Positions 1 through 11,179 of a stretch of 64,000 bases of DNA are shown here, one piece after another. The DNA is from Paulinella micropora (Eukaryota; Cercozoa; Imbricatea; Euglyphida; Paulinellidae): assembly GCA_019918135.1 (NCBI GenBank), contig WBZZ01001035.1, forward strand, positions 22,501 to 86,500. Direction: 5' to 3'. The notes below the pieces were generated by a model. It worked only from the letters and a program-made list of their open reading frames with translations, was not told the DNA's origin and searched no databases. Positions within the stretch are counted from its first letter, which is position 1. Every line of letters begins with the position of its first letter. Both the position numbers and the translations under genes were made by a program.

Positions 1-540
<540 letters not shown>

Positions 541-569
541 TTTTGAAAATTCAAAAACAAAGACATACG

Positions 570-734
570 ATGGGTAGAACCAAAGTATTTACAGACGAAG
601 AAATCATGCAAAGGAACTCAGAACGAATGAAAATTTACAATATAAAAAACAAAGAGAAAGCACAGCAGAGTGCTAAGGACTACTACTACAAGAACAAGGA
701 GATCATATTGAAGAAAGCAAAGGAAAAAAAATGA
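570..734 (+). CDS. small Lys-rich ORF at left side of PLV
   Basis: An ATG-initiated 54-residue ORF begins [20 protein letters not shown] and is rich in Lys, Asn and Tyr ([17 protein letters not shown] at the end). Basic repeats of this type occur at the N-termini of virus and phage endonuclease or DNA-binding proteins, but I cannot assign a family. It lies just before the polymerase locus, on the same strand, and could be a separate small gene or the remains of an N-terminal extension of the polymerase. It follows the AT repeat directly, so a promoter would have to lie in very simple sequence. Confidence 0.4.
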   Translation: MGRTKVFTDEEIMQRNSERMKIYNIKNKEKAQQSAKDYYYKNKEIILKKAKEKK

Positions 735-779
735 AAAAGAATATAACCAATTTGTTTTGACTACTTCAAAAACAAAAGC

Positions 780-3700
780 ACATGTCAAGCATAGACTACG
801 GGGTGCAAACTTGGAACCTTGACAAGTTCACAGAACAGGGCATACTATTCCAAATACTGCAAAACAAACTCTATGTAAAAAAACCAAACGGCAAGAGTTT
901 TAATGACATAACAACACCAAGAGGGGCACTACCAAACCCTGAGTAGTATGTAATGCCCGACAGAAAACAAAGGGAAACAAAAGAGATGAAAAGGGAAGAA
1001 CCAAACATCATTGACTTCAATATAATTTCAATTTTATGGGAGTAAGGATGCCAGAGGGAGGGGCTAGATTGAAAGCAATAACACAGGATGACATTTACAA
1101 AAAGAAAGGAGTGATAACAATCAAAAACAAAGATAACATATGTCTGGCAAGGTCTATTGTAGTTGCTAGAGCAAAGATAGAGAAACATCAAAAATATTCA
1201 CAGATAAAGGATGGACGTAGAATTCAAAACGAACTTGCAAACATTTTACACGAGGAGGCTGGTGTCATAAAAGATTTATGCAGACTTCCTGAGGTAGATG
1301 TGTTTGCCAGTCATATAAAATACAACATAGCAATTGTTGAATTTCCAGACAAGATAATATATAAAACTGAAATCAAAGATGAAAAGGAACAACCATACAA
1401 ACACCTATACATACTCAAAACCAAAACCATTACGACACCATAGTGAGCATGAAAGCCTTTCTATCAAAACAAAACTTTTGCGAGCAGTGTATGAAGGGTT
1501 ATGAGCATAATCATTCCTGTGTGGCGAAATGTAATATATGCCTTACGGATGGATGTAAGGGGTATAACAACATAGCAAAATGGAAACAATGCAAAAAATG
1601 TAATCGTAAATTTCAGAATGATGAATGCTTCAACAATCACAGCACAAGCACTTGTGAAACAAAAAAGAAATTCCTTAACTGCTCTAAGATATACACAGGC
1701 GAACATAAGTGCGGTTATGACAAATGTAAAAATTGTAAAATCTTACAACCCTTTGAGCATAGGTGTAATATGAAACAACCCTTTGAGCATAGGTGTAATA
1801 TGAAACAAAAAGAAATACATAAGCCTTCTGATAAATATGTATTCTTTGATTTTGATGCAACTCAGGAGACAGGCACACATATTATTAACCATTCAGAAAG
1901 TCAGTATTTTACAGACAGCACACCAATCATACACAAAAGCATAGATGAGTTTTGTAATTGTGCATTTAGCAATCAACACAAGAACTTCACGTTCATAGCA
2001 CATAATGTGAGGGGTTATGATTGTCAGTTTGTGCTTAAATGGTTGATAGAAAAAGACATTTCACCATTTGTCATATATCAAGGGGGTAAGATTATGATGA
2101 TGGCTGTGGTAAGATTAGGCTTATTGATAGTCTATCTTTCCTAACTATGCCCCTGTCTGATTTCCCTGAGACTTTTGGTTTAGACGAATTAAAAAAAGGA
2201 TTTTTCCCTCACTTCTTCAATACTGATGCAAATCAAAATTATGTAGGTGCTATAACAGACAAGGACTATTACGGCTACAACACATTTTCAAAACATAAAC
2301 GACAAGAATTTCTGAAATAGTATGAAAAACAGAAGTGCAAAGTGTTTGATTTCAAAAAAGAAATGGAAGCATATTGTCATAGTGATGTGGATATATTTAG
2401 AAGGGGGTGTATGAAATTTAGAGAGAGTTTTCTAGAATTCAGCATAGACCCATTCCAATACACAACTATCGCATCTACCTGTATGGAATTATATAAAGCA
2501 ATCTATATGCCGACAGATAGCATAGCAGTCATACCAACACACAGAACAGACACAGCAAAAACGAGCCGTATGTGCGTGGAGTGGCTATCATACAGAGAGA
2601 AGAAAGACAATACAACCATACAGCACGGATTAAATGGAAAAAAAATTATGTATTTAAAAGGCGCAGGTAAGGCATACTTAGACGGATATGACCCAAAGAC
2701 AAAAACTGCATGAGTTTCATGGGTGCTACTGGCACGGATGTCCTGAGTGTTATGACTGCAATCAAATGAATAAAGAGCAATCTGTTAATAAGACATTTGG
2801 ACAATTACACAAGGAAACAAAACGACTGGAAACTTTAATAAAGCAACACGAGGAAGTGAATAATTTAATAACAATATGGGGTTGTAAGTGGAACAGAATA
2901 AGAGTAAAGCAGGAATTCAAAAGGAACATAGAAGTGACATTAATGGAGCAAGAGACAATTAACCCACGACACTCAATGTTTGGGGGAAGGACAAATGCTC
3001 TATCTTTATATTGGAGGGCAATGAATGAACAACAATACGCCAAATACATAGACATATGCTCCCTCTGACCCCTACCCTCTCGGACATCATAAGGTAATCA
3101 AAAGCACACATGCATTACAAATGATAAAGCAAAAGACAGCATTTGGATTAGCCAAAGTTAAAATGATTCCGCCGAGGGGACTAATTCACCCTGTCCTACC
3201 CTGCCAAGATAGAGGAAAGATGATGTATTATTTATGTAATAAGTGTGGAAAGGAAAACTTACAGGACAAATGTCAGCACGACGACACAGAGAGGGCACTC
3301 ACAGGCACTTGGGCAACACCACTCATTTATAAAGCAATGGAAAAAGGTTATAATATCATTAAAGTTTATGAGCTGTGGCACTGGGAACAACAAACAACAA
3401 CCCTATTCAAAGACTACATAAAAACCTTTCTACAAGTAAAGCAAGAGGCAAGTGGCTACCCGTCAAATGTGGAAACGGAGGAACAAAAAGACAATTACAT
3501 AAAGGACTATGAGGAAAAGATAGGTATTAAGTTGGTCAAAAGCAAAATAGAAAAGAATGAAGGAAGGAGGGCAGTCGCAAAACTATGTCTGAATTCTCTG
3601 TGGGGAAAGTTTGGACAACAAAGCAACAAGACACAGACGACAATTGTCAGGAGTGAGGCAGAATTATACAAAATACTACATGACAAAGACATAAACGAAA

Positions 3701-4324
3701 TCTCAATTAATATGATAAATAAAGAATGCCTTGAACTATCCTACAATCTACACCCCGAAAAAGTGTCAGACCCTTACAACACAAACATATGTGTGGCTTT
3801 ATTCACAACAGCACACGCACAAATGAGATTGTATGATATGATGGATAGATTGGGAGACAGGGTATTATATCACGACACAGACAGCATAATATATTCAGTT
3901 GATGAAAAACAAGGACAGACAACAATACCGACAGGCGACTTATTAGGACAATGGACAGACGAACTAATAGACAAAAAGACAAAAGTAAGCAGAAAGATAA
4001 CTACATTTGTGGGCTCGGGGCCTAAGTCATACTGCTACATACTAAACGACGGCACAACAAAAATGAAACTGAAAGGCTTTTCTATGAACTTGCAGGAAAC
4101 TGAACTTGGTAAATGTGTTTAGTGTGATAAGCAATGGTCTGGGAATAAAGGACGAAGAACTATCAAAGAAAGCATATGAGGAATTAGAAGCATTATTGGA
4201 GACAGAAGGAGAAAAGCACATAGCAAAGAAGGTGGCTGAGAATGGAAATGTAGCAATACACAACCACAGCAAAATTACGAGGAACAAAAAAGACAAAACG
4301 ATTACCTCCGAACATTTGAAATAG
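780..4324 (+). pseudogene. polB: protein-primed family B DNA polymerase (pPolB), broken
   Basis: This is the replicative DNA polymerase of Polintons and PLVs, which starts synthesis from a terminal protein. Visible landmarks in order: an N-terminal segment with NKDNICLARSIVVARA (about 1130-1190); Cys/His-rich zinc-binding segments (1460-1800); an exonuclease-type motif FFDFDATQETGTH near 1845; the Polinton signature FHGCYWHGCPEC near 2715; polymerase motif B KLCLNSLWGKFGQQ near 3590; polymerase motif C YHDTDSIIY near 3870; and a C-terminal Lys-rich segment ending near 4320. The locus is of the length expected for a polymerase of 1000 residues or more. It is not open in one frame and carries several breaks, so it is a fossil. 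Family assignment is firm from the motif order and the WHGC signature. Confidence 0.92.
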
Positions 4325-4469
4325 ATATTCTCATTTACTTACACAAAAAGAGTAATACAGCCGATTAAAGAGAACCATATCTCTACACTGCCTTACGGAT
4401 TTTAAAGGCAAAAGTAAAAAGGTAATTAATTTTTTTCAATAAAATCTCTTTACCAGTCTATATAGACCA

Positions 4470-4697
4470 ATGACCACCCTCACCAGACTATGCGAGAAGT
4501 TTGAGAAACTCTCTATTGAAAATAAAAAAGAAACATTTTCTCTTACCGATGTTAAAAAGATAATTACTGACGAAATCCAAATGATTGAAAATGCACGGGC
4601 AGGCAAGCCAAGGGATATTTTTCCATTTGGTAAGTATCGCGGGAAGAAGGTTCAAGATATCGCGCTTATTGATAAGCCATATCTTGATGGGTTATGA
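4470..4697 (+). CDS. DUF3820-like small protein, copy 1
   Basis: An ATG-started 75-residue ORF whose C-terminal third reads PFGKYRGKKVQDIALIDKPY. This is the core of the DUF3820 / ExoX C-terminal-like domain (FGKyrGk...v...dkpYLdwl), found in bacterial exonuclease-related proteins and in many PLV and virophage gene sets. The N-terminal half is helical and charged. The domain appears cut short at the end compared with the next gene, which carries the full motif including the QPYF part. It lies 146 bp after the polymerase locus and 87 bp before a paralogue on the same strand. Function in PLVs is unknown; a role in DNA processing is an inference from the ExoX link. Confidence 0.6.
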   Translation: MTTLTRLCEKFEKLSIENKKETFSLTDVKKIITDEIQMIENARAGKPRDIFPFGKYRGKKVQDIALIDKPYLDGL

Positions 4698-4784
4698 AAC
4701 AGCCGTGGTTTGAGAAATTTACAGATATTAAAAGTGAAGTAAAAAAATATTTGTAATATAAAAAAACAATATTAATAATATAAG

Positions 4785-5270
4785 ATGACTGACCTGAGCA
4801 CCAAACAGGACTACTTAAATGAAATTGAAAAAAGGAACCTTGATGGCGAAATTAAAAAGCCAACAATTAAATGGACTAAACCTGACATTGTTTCTTTCAA
4901 TGAGCAATACAAGCCAAGAGATGACAATGTTAAAGTTGTTATACCATCTAATGTTGATTTGCAAGATAAATCAACATTTGCGACATTAACGAAAATGATG
5001 GAGGATGAACCAAGCAAATCGTTGTTTTGGACTACCTCCAAAACAACAATACCTTTTAAGGAGACTGATTTAAAAGAGAATGGAATTACCGAAATAAAGG
5101 CGAATGTTGGTGAAGAGATAGCACAAAATGAAACCGATATTTTTCTTCAATATGGTAAGTGTAAAAAAATGAAAATTGAAGATGTCGCTAAGATTGATAA
5201 ACCATACCTTGAATATTTAATTCAACAACCTTATTTTAATAACAAAGATGCGGTAAAAAAATATCTCTAA
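4785..5270 (+). CDS. DUF3820-like protein, copy 2
   Basis: A 161-residue ORF with ATG start. Its last 45 residues (FLQYGKCKKMKIEDVAKIDK, then PYLEYLIQQPYF) match the DUF3820-like motif of the preceding ORF, so the two are paralogues. Residues 1-110 form a charged segment with no family I recognise (WTKPDIVSFNEQYKPRDDN). The glycines of the FGKyrGk core are partly replaced (QYGKCKKM), so this copy has diverged further. It is the last + strand gene; the fibre-like gene converges on it with about 50 bp between stops, which makes this the point where the replication and virion halves meet. Confidence 0.6.
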   Translation: MTDLSTKQDYLNEIEKRNLDGEIKKPTIKWTKPDIVSFNEQYKPRDDNVKVVIPSNVDLQDKSTFATLTKMMEDEPSKSLFWTTSKTTIPFKETDLKENGITEIKANVGEEIAQNETDIFLQYGKCKKMKIEDVAKIDKPYLEYLIQQPYFNNKDAVKKYL

Positions 5271-5318
5271 TATCACATTACCTTCCGTTTTATTTTTTAT
5301 TATTTTTTTCTTTCTGTA

Positions 5319-6593
5319 TCACTGATCCTCAATAAAATTAGCGATAACATTAACATTTGAACCATTATTGGCAGTTCCAACGGATTTCTGTGTAAAAGTC
5401 AATACATCACTAGGAATCAAATATATATCATAATTTCTAAGATTATTTGTTGAGTTGATTGAGAATTTACGTAAAGTTTAAAAATTGTTGTTCCGTTGGT
5501 AACGGTGCTCGACTTTGTATCAGTATCTACAATTGAATACTTAGAATCAACCTGCAAAACCTGCGTCAGTTAGTGTCCCGTTCAATACCATTCTTATTAC
5601 ACACGACTTACTATCTTCATTTGCTTATCAAAGTTGGATAAACATTTGAATAATTTGTTAAATTAGCACCGCCCGCATCAAATACCGCTTTGTTTCTTAT
5701 ACTAATAATAGGACTTTCAGTGGTGTTTGCTGCTTTACTTCCTTCCACTTCGTTTGTTATACTTGTGTTTATCGTATTCGTTCCCTCAATGAATAAACTA
5801 GCACTCGCTGTTTTAAGAGTTTGTATTTCAGTCGCTGCATCATTTCTCATTACTGCTGTAAAAGGTAATGTTGTATTTCTCAGGCTTACACCAGTATTAG
5901 CATTCGCATAGTCAATCATATGAACTAATTGAAATAATCCTGTTATGGGATTTTCAATATAAAACTTAATAGCACCAAACCAAGATACTGAAATTGAATT
6001 TGAAATACATTTCCTTTGCTCCAGTCTAAGTCTGGCATAGCCGAAGTTCCATCGCACGGGTCGTCCCAGTCTTCTTGGTCAATATAAACTGCGGCACCTC
6101 CTTTACAATGTGCAATATTCATTCCTGCTCTATTTTTGTAGAAATAAAATCCATCAACGAGTTCATTTCCTATTCCAATATATGAATAGTAATCTTTTGT
6201 ATCATCCGTTGTCCATATAGCAGTAAAGCGGGCGAGGACACCTGTTCCAGTTCTACATTTTATTCTCCTTTTACTTACCAGTCTAGCATCTGCCGTAGCA
6301 TCAGCAGTTGTTTTCAATTCAGCCATATTATTCGAAAATGACACAGACGATTTTGTTTCTGTTTTTGTCCATATCCTAGTATTAATGGTATATGGAAAGA
6401 TTTCTTCTAAAACTGGTGTTAATTGACCTACTACTGCTTCGCCAAAAGCGGTTTTTGAATTATTTGTTTCAATATCACCATCATATCCGACCCTGACGTT
6501 TATAAATTCTCCGTCGGGATTTTGTGCGATTAAGTTTCTCTGGTGAGACATTCGTGATCTTTTGCTTTCGTCTTCGACTTTCGCAAAATTCAC
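5319..6593 (-). pseudogene. fibre-like / receptor-binding virion protein
   Basis: The N-terminal part, from ATG at 6593, carries TINTRIWTKTE and GTGVLARFTAIWTT, followed by DGFYFYKNRAGMNIAHCKGG and EDWDDPCDGTSAMPDLDW. This beta-rich pattern is seen in spike or fibre-like structural proteins of PLVs and some giant viruses. The C-terminal half is rich in Asn, Thr and Ala and ends in NVIANFIEDQ at 5319, giving about 420 residues in total. It is the last gene of the - strand virion block, 64 bp downstream of the inverted repeat that follows the capsid gene. It is not fully open. The role in host attachment is inferred from similarity of layout only. A conserved upstream motif shared with the penton gene lies at 6567-6585. 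Confidence 0.6.
6567..6585 (-). promoter_or_regulatory. 19-bp motif shared with penton upstream region
   Basis: The string CTTTCGTCTTCGACTTTCG occurs here, around the fibre gene start (ATG at 6593), and again at 9090-9108, about 120 bp upstream of the penton ATG at 8972. An exact 19-base match in AT-rich DNA near two virion gene starts suggests a common control element. Here it lies inside the first codons, so the true start may be the next in-frame ATG. Confidence 0.35.
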
Positions 6594-6656
6594 AAATGTC
6601 GTTTATATAAACAAAAAAATAAATCTAAATTTTTAAAAAAAAATTTTTGGCTGATG

Positions 6657-6676
6657 ATCTCAAACATGTTTGAGAT
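6657..6676. terminator. 20-bp perfect palindrome after capsid gene
   Basis: The sequence ATCTCAAACATGTTTGAGAT is its own reverse complement. It begins 3 bp after the inferred major capsid stop (6679) and lies before the fibre gene. It matches the 'hairpin rule' known from mimivirus and its virophage, where mRNA 3' ends fall at palindromes. Confidence 0.6.
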
Positions 6677-6678
6677 AT

Positions 6679-8161
6679 TTATGAAATGGAAATCATATTT
6701 GACTTAACCTGAACCTCCCGCTGAGTGATTGCCACAGTGTAATGGTTGTAGGCAGCAGTCGCAGTGTTCGCAATAAACTCCCATCGTCGCTCAGTATCAA
6801 GGCTTAACCACTGATTTCATTTTGATCCTTGCACCATAGCGGGCGGGTATTATCCCAAGTATCAACCCAGAACCAGTTGTATTTATACACATCGTTATTC
6901 AACAAGGCAGAACCCTCAATCTTTGGCTTCAGGTACATATAGTCTTCTTCAGTTGTACAGTCAATGTTGAAATCTTGCTGGCGGGCGCCGTCTAGAGTAG
7001 TGTAAAAATTGACAACCTTAACGGCGGCACGGTTATCGTTGTCATAAGCTGTGTTCTTCCTTTCTTCGGTGTTAAAAACAGAGTGATAAATCTTCTTCAA
7101 ACGGCGACCGTGGCCTCTGTCAAATCGCATAATAATATTTTGGGATGAGCTTGAGGGTGTGGTATTCTTGCAAACATATGGATAATCAATATTGAAGCTC
7201 ATACCTTCGGGGCTAGCAATCTTCTGTTGAATTGATTGAATAACATCGGGGTTCGTTTCAACCGCAAGAAACAAGGCAAGATTGGTGACATCAGCAGATA
7301 CTGCCATAGGCATGGTAGCATTTAGTGCGGCAAGATAAGCAGTGCTAATACAAGTAGCCGCACCATTCGTCACCGTATAACCGGTTCTGTCAGTAGCACT
7401 CCACACAATCCGCATAGTCAAAATTTCTGGAAACATAATAGTCTTATCAAGTGCGAAAATAGTGTTAATAATCATACTCAAAGAAATTTTAACATTCATG
7501 GCCAAAGCGGCATTCACTCCACTTCCCACAAGATACTTCGCCTCGTTGTAATTAACATTTACGGCAGATAGTGCTCCAACACCAGTCGTCAAAGCAGCAT
7601 CATGACGACGAGCAGAAATCACGGGCTCACGCAATAGATTCTGAGTAGAGGCGGCAACATCGTTAGCACCATCAGCGGCCGCACGAAAGGCTGTTCTAGT
7701 TGCTTCAACAGCACTAATGTTAATCAATCCGTCAGCATTACACTTTTGGAGCATACAACCATATCCACTAGCATCACCGTGGTTAGGAAGGTCTAAGAAA
7801 TCCTTCAAGCTCATTTCTGGTTTCCACAGCATCTTAGTTACCATTCTGAGATGGTTAAGGTCGCACAGATAAACACCGCTACGGGTCTGAAGTTGTATCT
7901 GGCTAATTTGTGAAAGGCAGTCCATAAAAATTCTTGAATAAGTGTTGGCAGGAGCCGCTCTCATAGTATAAGTAAAACTCAAATAAGACCGAGCGAGATT
8001 AAAAGGTCTGCTAATAAGGTCAAAAGTTCGTTCTTGTCCACCAGCAGTGGTGACTTCAAATGTTCCAGAACCCTCACAAGGGCGAGCTTATTCAAACGAT
8101 AAGAAACACTGATGTAGTCAGTTTTAGAAAAGTCCAATTCGCCTCCGTGTTGTGTGGGCAT
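6679..8161 (-). pseudogene. mcp: major capsid protein (double jelly roll), slightly broken
   Basis: The PLV capsid building block. Features seen: N-terminus MPTQHGGELDFSKTDYISVS (from ATG at 8161); a long beta-rich body with RTGYTVTNGAATC; the C-terminal segment HGRRLKKIYHSVFNTEE, then VNFYTTLDGARQQDFNIDC and YKYNWFWVDTWD; and a tail WEFIANTATAAYNHYTVA that ends at 6679. The KIYHSxFNTEE...NxAYDN...YTTLDGxRLQDF pattern is characteristic of PLV/virophage-group major capsid proteins. Total length near 490 residues suits the family. It lies between the penton (upstream) and fibre (downstream) genes, all on the - strand. It has a small number of breaks and is treated as a fossil. Confidence 0.85.
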
Positions 8162-8255
8162 TTTGTTTTCAGGTTTTTTTTGGAAGTTGTGAAAATTAAC
8201 TAATTCACTGGAATATATTTATAGAAAAAATAAATAATTCTAAAATTAAAATTAA

Positions 8256-8972
8256 TTACCTAGATTTTAACAAATTGAAAAATGATGTAAATAAATTAAA
8301 ATAATTTGTCTCTCTGTAAATTAATAATGTCATAACAATACCTAACCCATTAAGATTTATAGCCTGATCGTTTTCGTCTGTAAGATAAAACCTATATACA
8401 TTATTTGAACTAGTTGATAATTTCTTATCATACTCAGACCCACTTCCGTCGTATATAATGGCTCCAAATGGAATTTCATTCACCGTGTATATCTCCTGTA
8501 ATACGTGGTTATCACCCTCCCCCACCATATCGCTTTGTAGATACAATGTTTTTTCGCCCGTCAATATTATGACATTCTGCGACCTTAGGTTATTATTGAC
8601 GAAGAAGGCTGTTGAATTTCTATCAAACCCCATAACTTCGTGAATGCGGGTATCATCATCAAATATAAACCGCGGTTGAATTCCTTTATTCTCTGACACA
8701 CTGAATGTTAATTTACCATCCTCTGGGTCTATGTTGGTATTATTACTGGATATCACATAAGTATAATTATTTGGGCTGTCTGCGGTTAGCACCTCCGACA
8801 ACTTATTTTTTAGGTTGTTCATTGTGTAGTTTCCCTCAGGTATCGTAATTAAAGCCTCATATCCATCTTCGGATAATGTAAAAGTATTATATGGCGAAGC
8901 CACAGAGTAATACGACTTCGGCACATAGATATGAAGAAATTTACAATGTGTGGGATTGTCTAACCCCTTCAT
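8256..8972 (-). CDS. minor capsid (penton) protein, single jelly roll
   Basis: A 238-residue ORF starting at an ATG. The stretch KFLHIYVPKSYYSVASPYNT followed by FTLSEDGYEALITIPEGNYT matches the start of the PLV/Polinton penton fold (strand, FxLxExG, ITIPxGNYT). The remainder is beta-rich with FIFDDDTRIHEVMGFDRNST and a C-terminal hydrophobic strand GLGIVMTLLIYRE. Pentons form the fivefold vertices of the capsid. It sits directly upstream of the major capsid gene, the usual partner order. It appears open from end to end. The intergenic region to the protease gene on the right holds a 19-bp motif and AT-rich DNA suited to a promoter. Confidence 0.85.
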   Translation of the reverse strand: MKGLDNPTHCKFLHIYVPKSYYSVASPYNTFTLSEDGYEALITIPEGNYTMNNLKNKLSEVLTADSPNNYTYVISSNNTNIDPEDGKLTFSVSENKGIQPRFIFDDDTRIHEVMGFDRNSTAFFVNNNLRSQNVIILTGEKTLYLQSDMVGEGDNHVLQEIYTVNEIPFGAIIYDGSGSEYDKKLSTSSNNVYRFYLTDENDQAINLNGLGIVMTLLIYRETNYFNLFTSFFNLLKSR

Positions 8973-9089
8973 AGTGACTTCGTGTGTAAAGTCGCTGTCT
9001 GTGCCAGTTATTCGGTTTTTGCTATTTTTTTAATAGATACCAGTCGCACGGCCTCCCTTATACTCCATTGATATTCAAAACTCCGCACT

Positions 9090-9108
9090 TTCGTCTTCGA
9101 CTTTCGTG
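9090..9108 (-). promoter_or_regulatory. 19-bp motif upstream of penton gene
   Basis: This is the second copy of CTTTCGTCTTCGACTTTCG. It is flanked by CGCA and TGCG, so the copy sits in an imperfect palindrome. It lies about 120 bp before the penton ATG, a place expected for a promoter or operator. Confidence 0.4.
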
Positions 9109-9177
9109 CGGTTAATCTATTATATATAATAGATAGATATCGTTTCCTATATTATTAAATATATATTTTTTACGATG

Positions 9178-9227
9178 TTTATGAGCAAGCGAAAATGAGC
9201 GTAGCGAATGAAAGCGATGCTCATAAA
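9178..9227. terminator. hairpin with conserved loop after protease gene
   Basis: A perfect 10-bp stem TTTATGAGCA / TGCTCATAAA encloses a 30-nt loop containing AATGAGC, then AGCGAATGA. It lies about 55 bp past the protease stop. The loop resembles that of the hairpin at 11,432-11,489, although the stems are unrelated in sequence. Confidence 0.65.
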
Positions 9228-9282
9228 AAGGTGTCAAAACCATACCCATTTTGTGCTTTTAATTTTTCCGCTTCTTCTTCTT

Positions 9283-9690
9283 TTAGGTCTGTGAAACCCG
9301 AACTAAACCTAAATTGTTTCCTTTCGCCCGCTCCATTAAAAACCTCATACTATGCCAACCGCACGTGTCTGAGGTGTTTGATTGTTGTTTTACTTGATTA
9401 ACCTTCATTAACAAATAACTATCTGGATTACTTCGGTCAATTAGCCGTTTCATTTGTTGTTGAAAGTCTTCTGTTGGCTCATAAAGTGCTAAAGGGTCAT
9501 ACACTTCAACACTCCTGTCTTTATCTAGACTTATCCATACTGCGATCCAATGAGACCCTGCTTGCTTGTGATTGTCCAAATTCATAATAAATCCGTATCG
9601 TTTTCTGCTTCCGGGCTTCAACTTGTAGATTTCATCACTAGCAATTGTTCCCAAATACCATCCATATTTTTTCATTATGTCATCTTTCAT
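9283..9690 (-). CDS. adenain-like maturation cysteine protease
   Basis: A 135-residue ORF of the adenovirus protease / Ulp1 clan. The catalytic elements are in the right order: His in AGSHWIAVW, an acidic residue in VEVYDPLALY, Gln in VKQQSNTSDT and Cys in DTCGWHSMRF. In Polintons and PLVs this enzyme cuts capsid and core precursors during assembly; a Gly-rich candidate site is present in the pX-like protein at 11.5 kb. The length is short for the family, as it is in other PLVs. It overlaps the upstream ORF by a few bases, which suggests coupled expression. The ORF looks whole, although the region around its start is shared with its neighbour. Confidence 0.85.
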   Translation of the reverse strand: MKDDIMKKYGWYLGTIASDEIYKLKPGSRKRYGFIMNLDNHKQAGSHWIAVWISLDKDRSVEVYDPLALYEPTEDFQQQMKRLIDRSNPDSYLLMKVNQVKQQSNTSDTCGWHSMRFLMERAKGNNLGLVRVSQT

Positions 9691-10264
9691 TAGTCATTAG
9701 TCCCCGTCCCTCTCCCTCCTGCTGATATTCATCAACTACACTCTCATTCGTTTCACTCATTCTCGCTTGTTGATGAACATCGTCTATGGTTTTTTCAATA
9801 TTACTCGCCCCATCGATGTTTACGATCCGCTCGGTAGTCGCAGACGGTGGTAGCGGCGTCTCCGCGACGCTCGGGGGTAGCGGTTGGGGCATTCCCTCGT
9901 CAATGTTCAAATCCGCTGAAACTTGTTTATCTACATTTGGGTCTATAGTCATTTTGCTAGTTAGAGTTTTTACAAAGTCCTTTTTATTCATTGTGTGCCT
10001 CCAATCATTGCGGGATAGATATTTTTTAATTATTTTTATTAAAAATCTCTTATCAATTAATTCTTCTAATGTCTTCGCTCCAGTCCCTTTTTGTTTAACA
10101 TCTCCAACATTTTGGAGATACCCCATTAACTCTTCATATCTAGCATAATCCGCTATTCTTCCTTTCACATTTTCCTTTTCATTTCCAACATCAATATTAA
10201 ACCTTTTAATCATGTCAATAATCACTTTGAAGTGTCTTTGTAATTTAATTTTTATGACCTTCAC
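9680..10264 (-). CDS. unassigned PLV protein with Pro-rich tail
   Basis: A 194-residue ORF. The first 120 residues are helical and basic (ARYEELMGYLQNVGD, LIDKRFLIKIIKKYLSRNDW). The last 70 residues are acidic and Pro-rich (MPQPLPPSVAETPLPPS), ending QQEGEGRGLMTNER. No family is recognised. It sits between the coiled-coil gene and the protease, a place held in PLVs by poorly conserved virion or assembly proteins. It overlaps both neighbours by about 10-20 bases, so the three may be read from one transcript. Confidence 0.55.
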   Translation of the reverse strand: MKVIKIKLQRHFKVIIDMIKRFNIDVGNEKENVKGRIADYARYEELMGYLQNVGDVKQKGTGAKTLEELIDKRFLIKIIKKYLSRNDWRHTMNKKDFVKTLTSKMTIDPNVDKQVSADLNIDEGMPQPLPPSVAETPLPPSATTERIVNIDGASNIEKTIDDVHQQARMSETNESVVDEYQQEGEGRGLMTNER

Positions 10265-11151
10265 TATCTAGTCTCTTTTTTAAAGCCTGTGCTAACTCTT
10301 TTATATTAATGTTTGGGTGATAAGTTTTTGAAAATCCAGATATTAAAAATTGATTAATTTGTAAATTTTCAAGATGCTTACCCTTTTCTTCCGCGTTCTT
10401 TTTTTCCTTTTCAAGTTTTTCTTTATATTCTTTTGCTAACTTTGTCTGTTCTTCTAAAGATGTTGCTGTGGCTATAGCCGTCTGAATATCTTGACTGGCT
10501 TTTTGTAAGTCTTTGAGGCTCATCTTTTTTGTGAACTTATCTGTATATCCTGCTAATTTCAGTGTTTCAATATCTTTCTGCTTTTGCTTTTTTTCTTCCT
10601 CATATTGCTCTTTCGTTTTCAATGGTGTTTCATCTCCTAAATTAGGTAATTGTGGTGCTTGTGGTGGGGCACCTAAATGGAGGTGCTTGTGGCGGGGCTC
10701 CTAATTGTGGTGCTTGTGGCTGTCCATGTTGTGGTGGCATAATATATTGATATTGTGGTGGCGGTGGTAATGCTTGTATTCTATTTTTTCTGTCTTCTTC
10801 ATATTTTACATCTTCTATGAGTTTTTGCTCCCTTCTTAGTTCTCTGGCTTTTTGTTCTTGTCGTTCATTAATATCCGCTAGTTCTCTTTTATGTTCCCTG
10901 TCCTTTATTTCTTTTTGTTTCTCGACATCGGCTTTGTCTTTTCTTTCTAGCCTTTTCTTTTCTTCTTCTATCTCATACCTTTTCTTCTTTTCCTTTTCTT
11001 CCTGCTCGTGTATCATATCATATTTTTTCTGCAGGTTGCTTTGTATCTGGTTTCTGTTCTCGTGTTCAAGACGATTGAAATCAGATTTGATTATTTTTCC
11101 CTTGGTTTGCGACTAGCCCTTTGCGACTTTGGCTTATTACCGATATATTTC
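10245..11151 (-). pseudogene. coiled-coil protein(s) with Pro/Gln-rich linker, broken
   Basis: The locus begins with MKYIGNKPKSQRASRKPREK near 11,151 and continues into a very charged coiled coil (RLERKDKADVEKQKEIKDRE). A Pro/Gln-rich linker follows (PPPPQYQYIMPPQHGQPQAP), then a second coiled coil (SLEEQTKLAKEYKEKLEKEK) ending at 10,245. I read it as one gene or two adjacent genes; it is broken at a few points. Long coiled-coil proteins of this kind are common but poorly conserved in PLV virion gene blocks, and no specific role can be given. Confidence 0.55.
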
Positions 11152-11179
11152 ATAAAAAGTTTAACAATTTGTAATGTGC

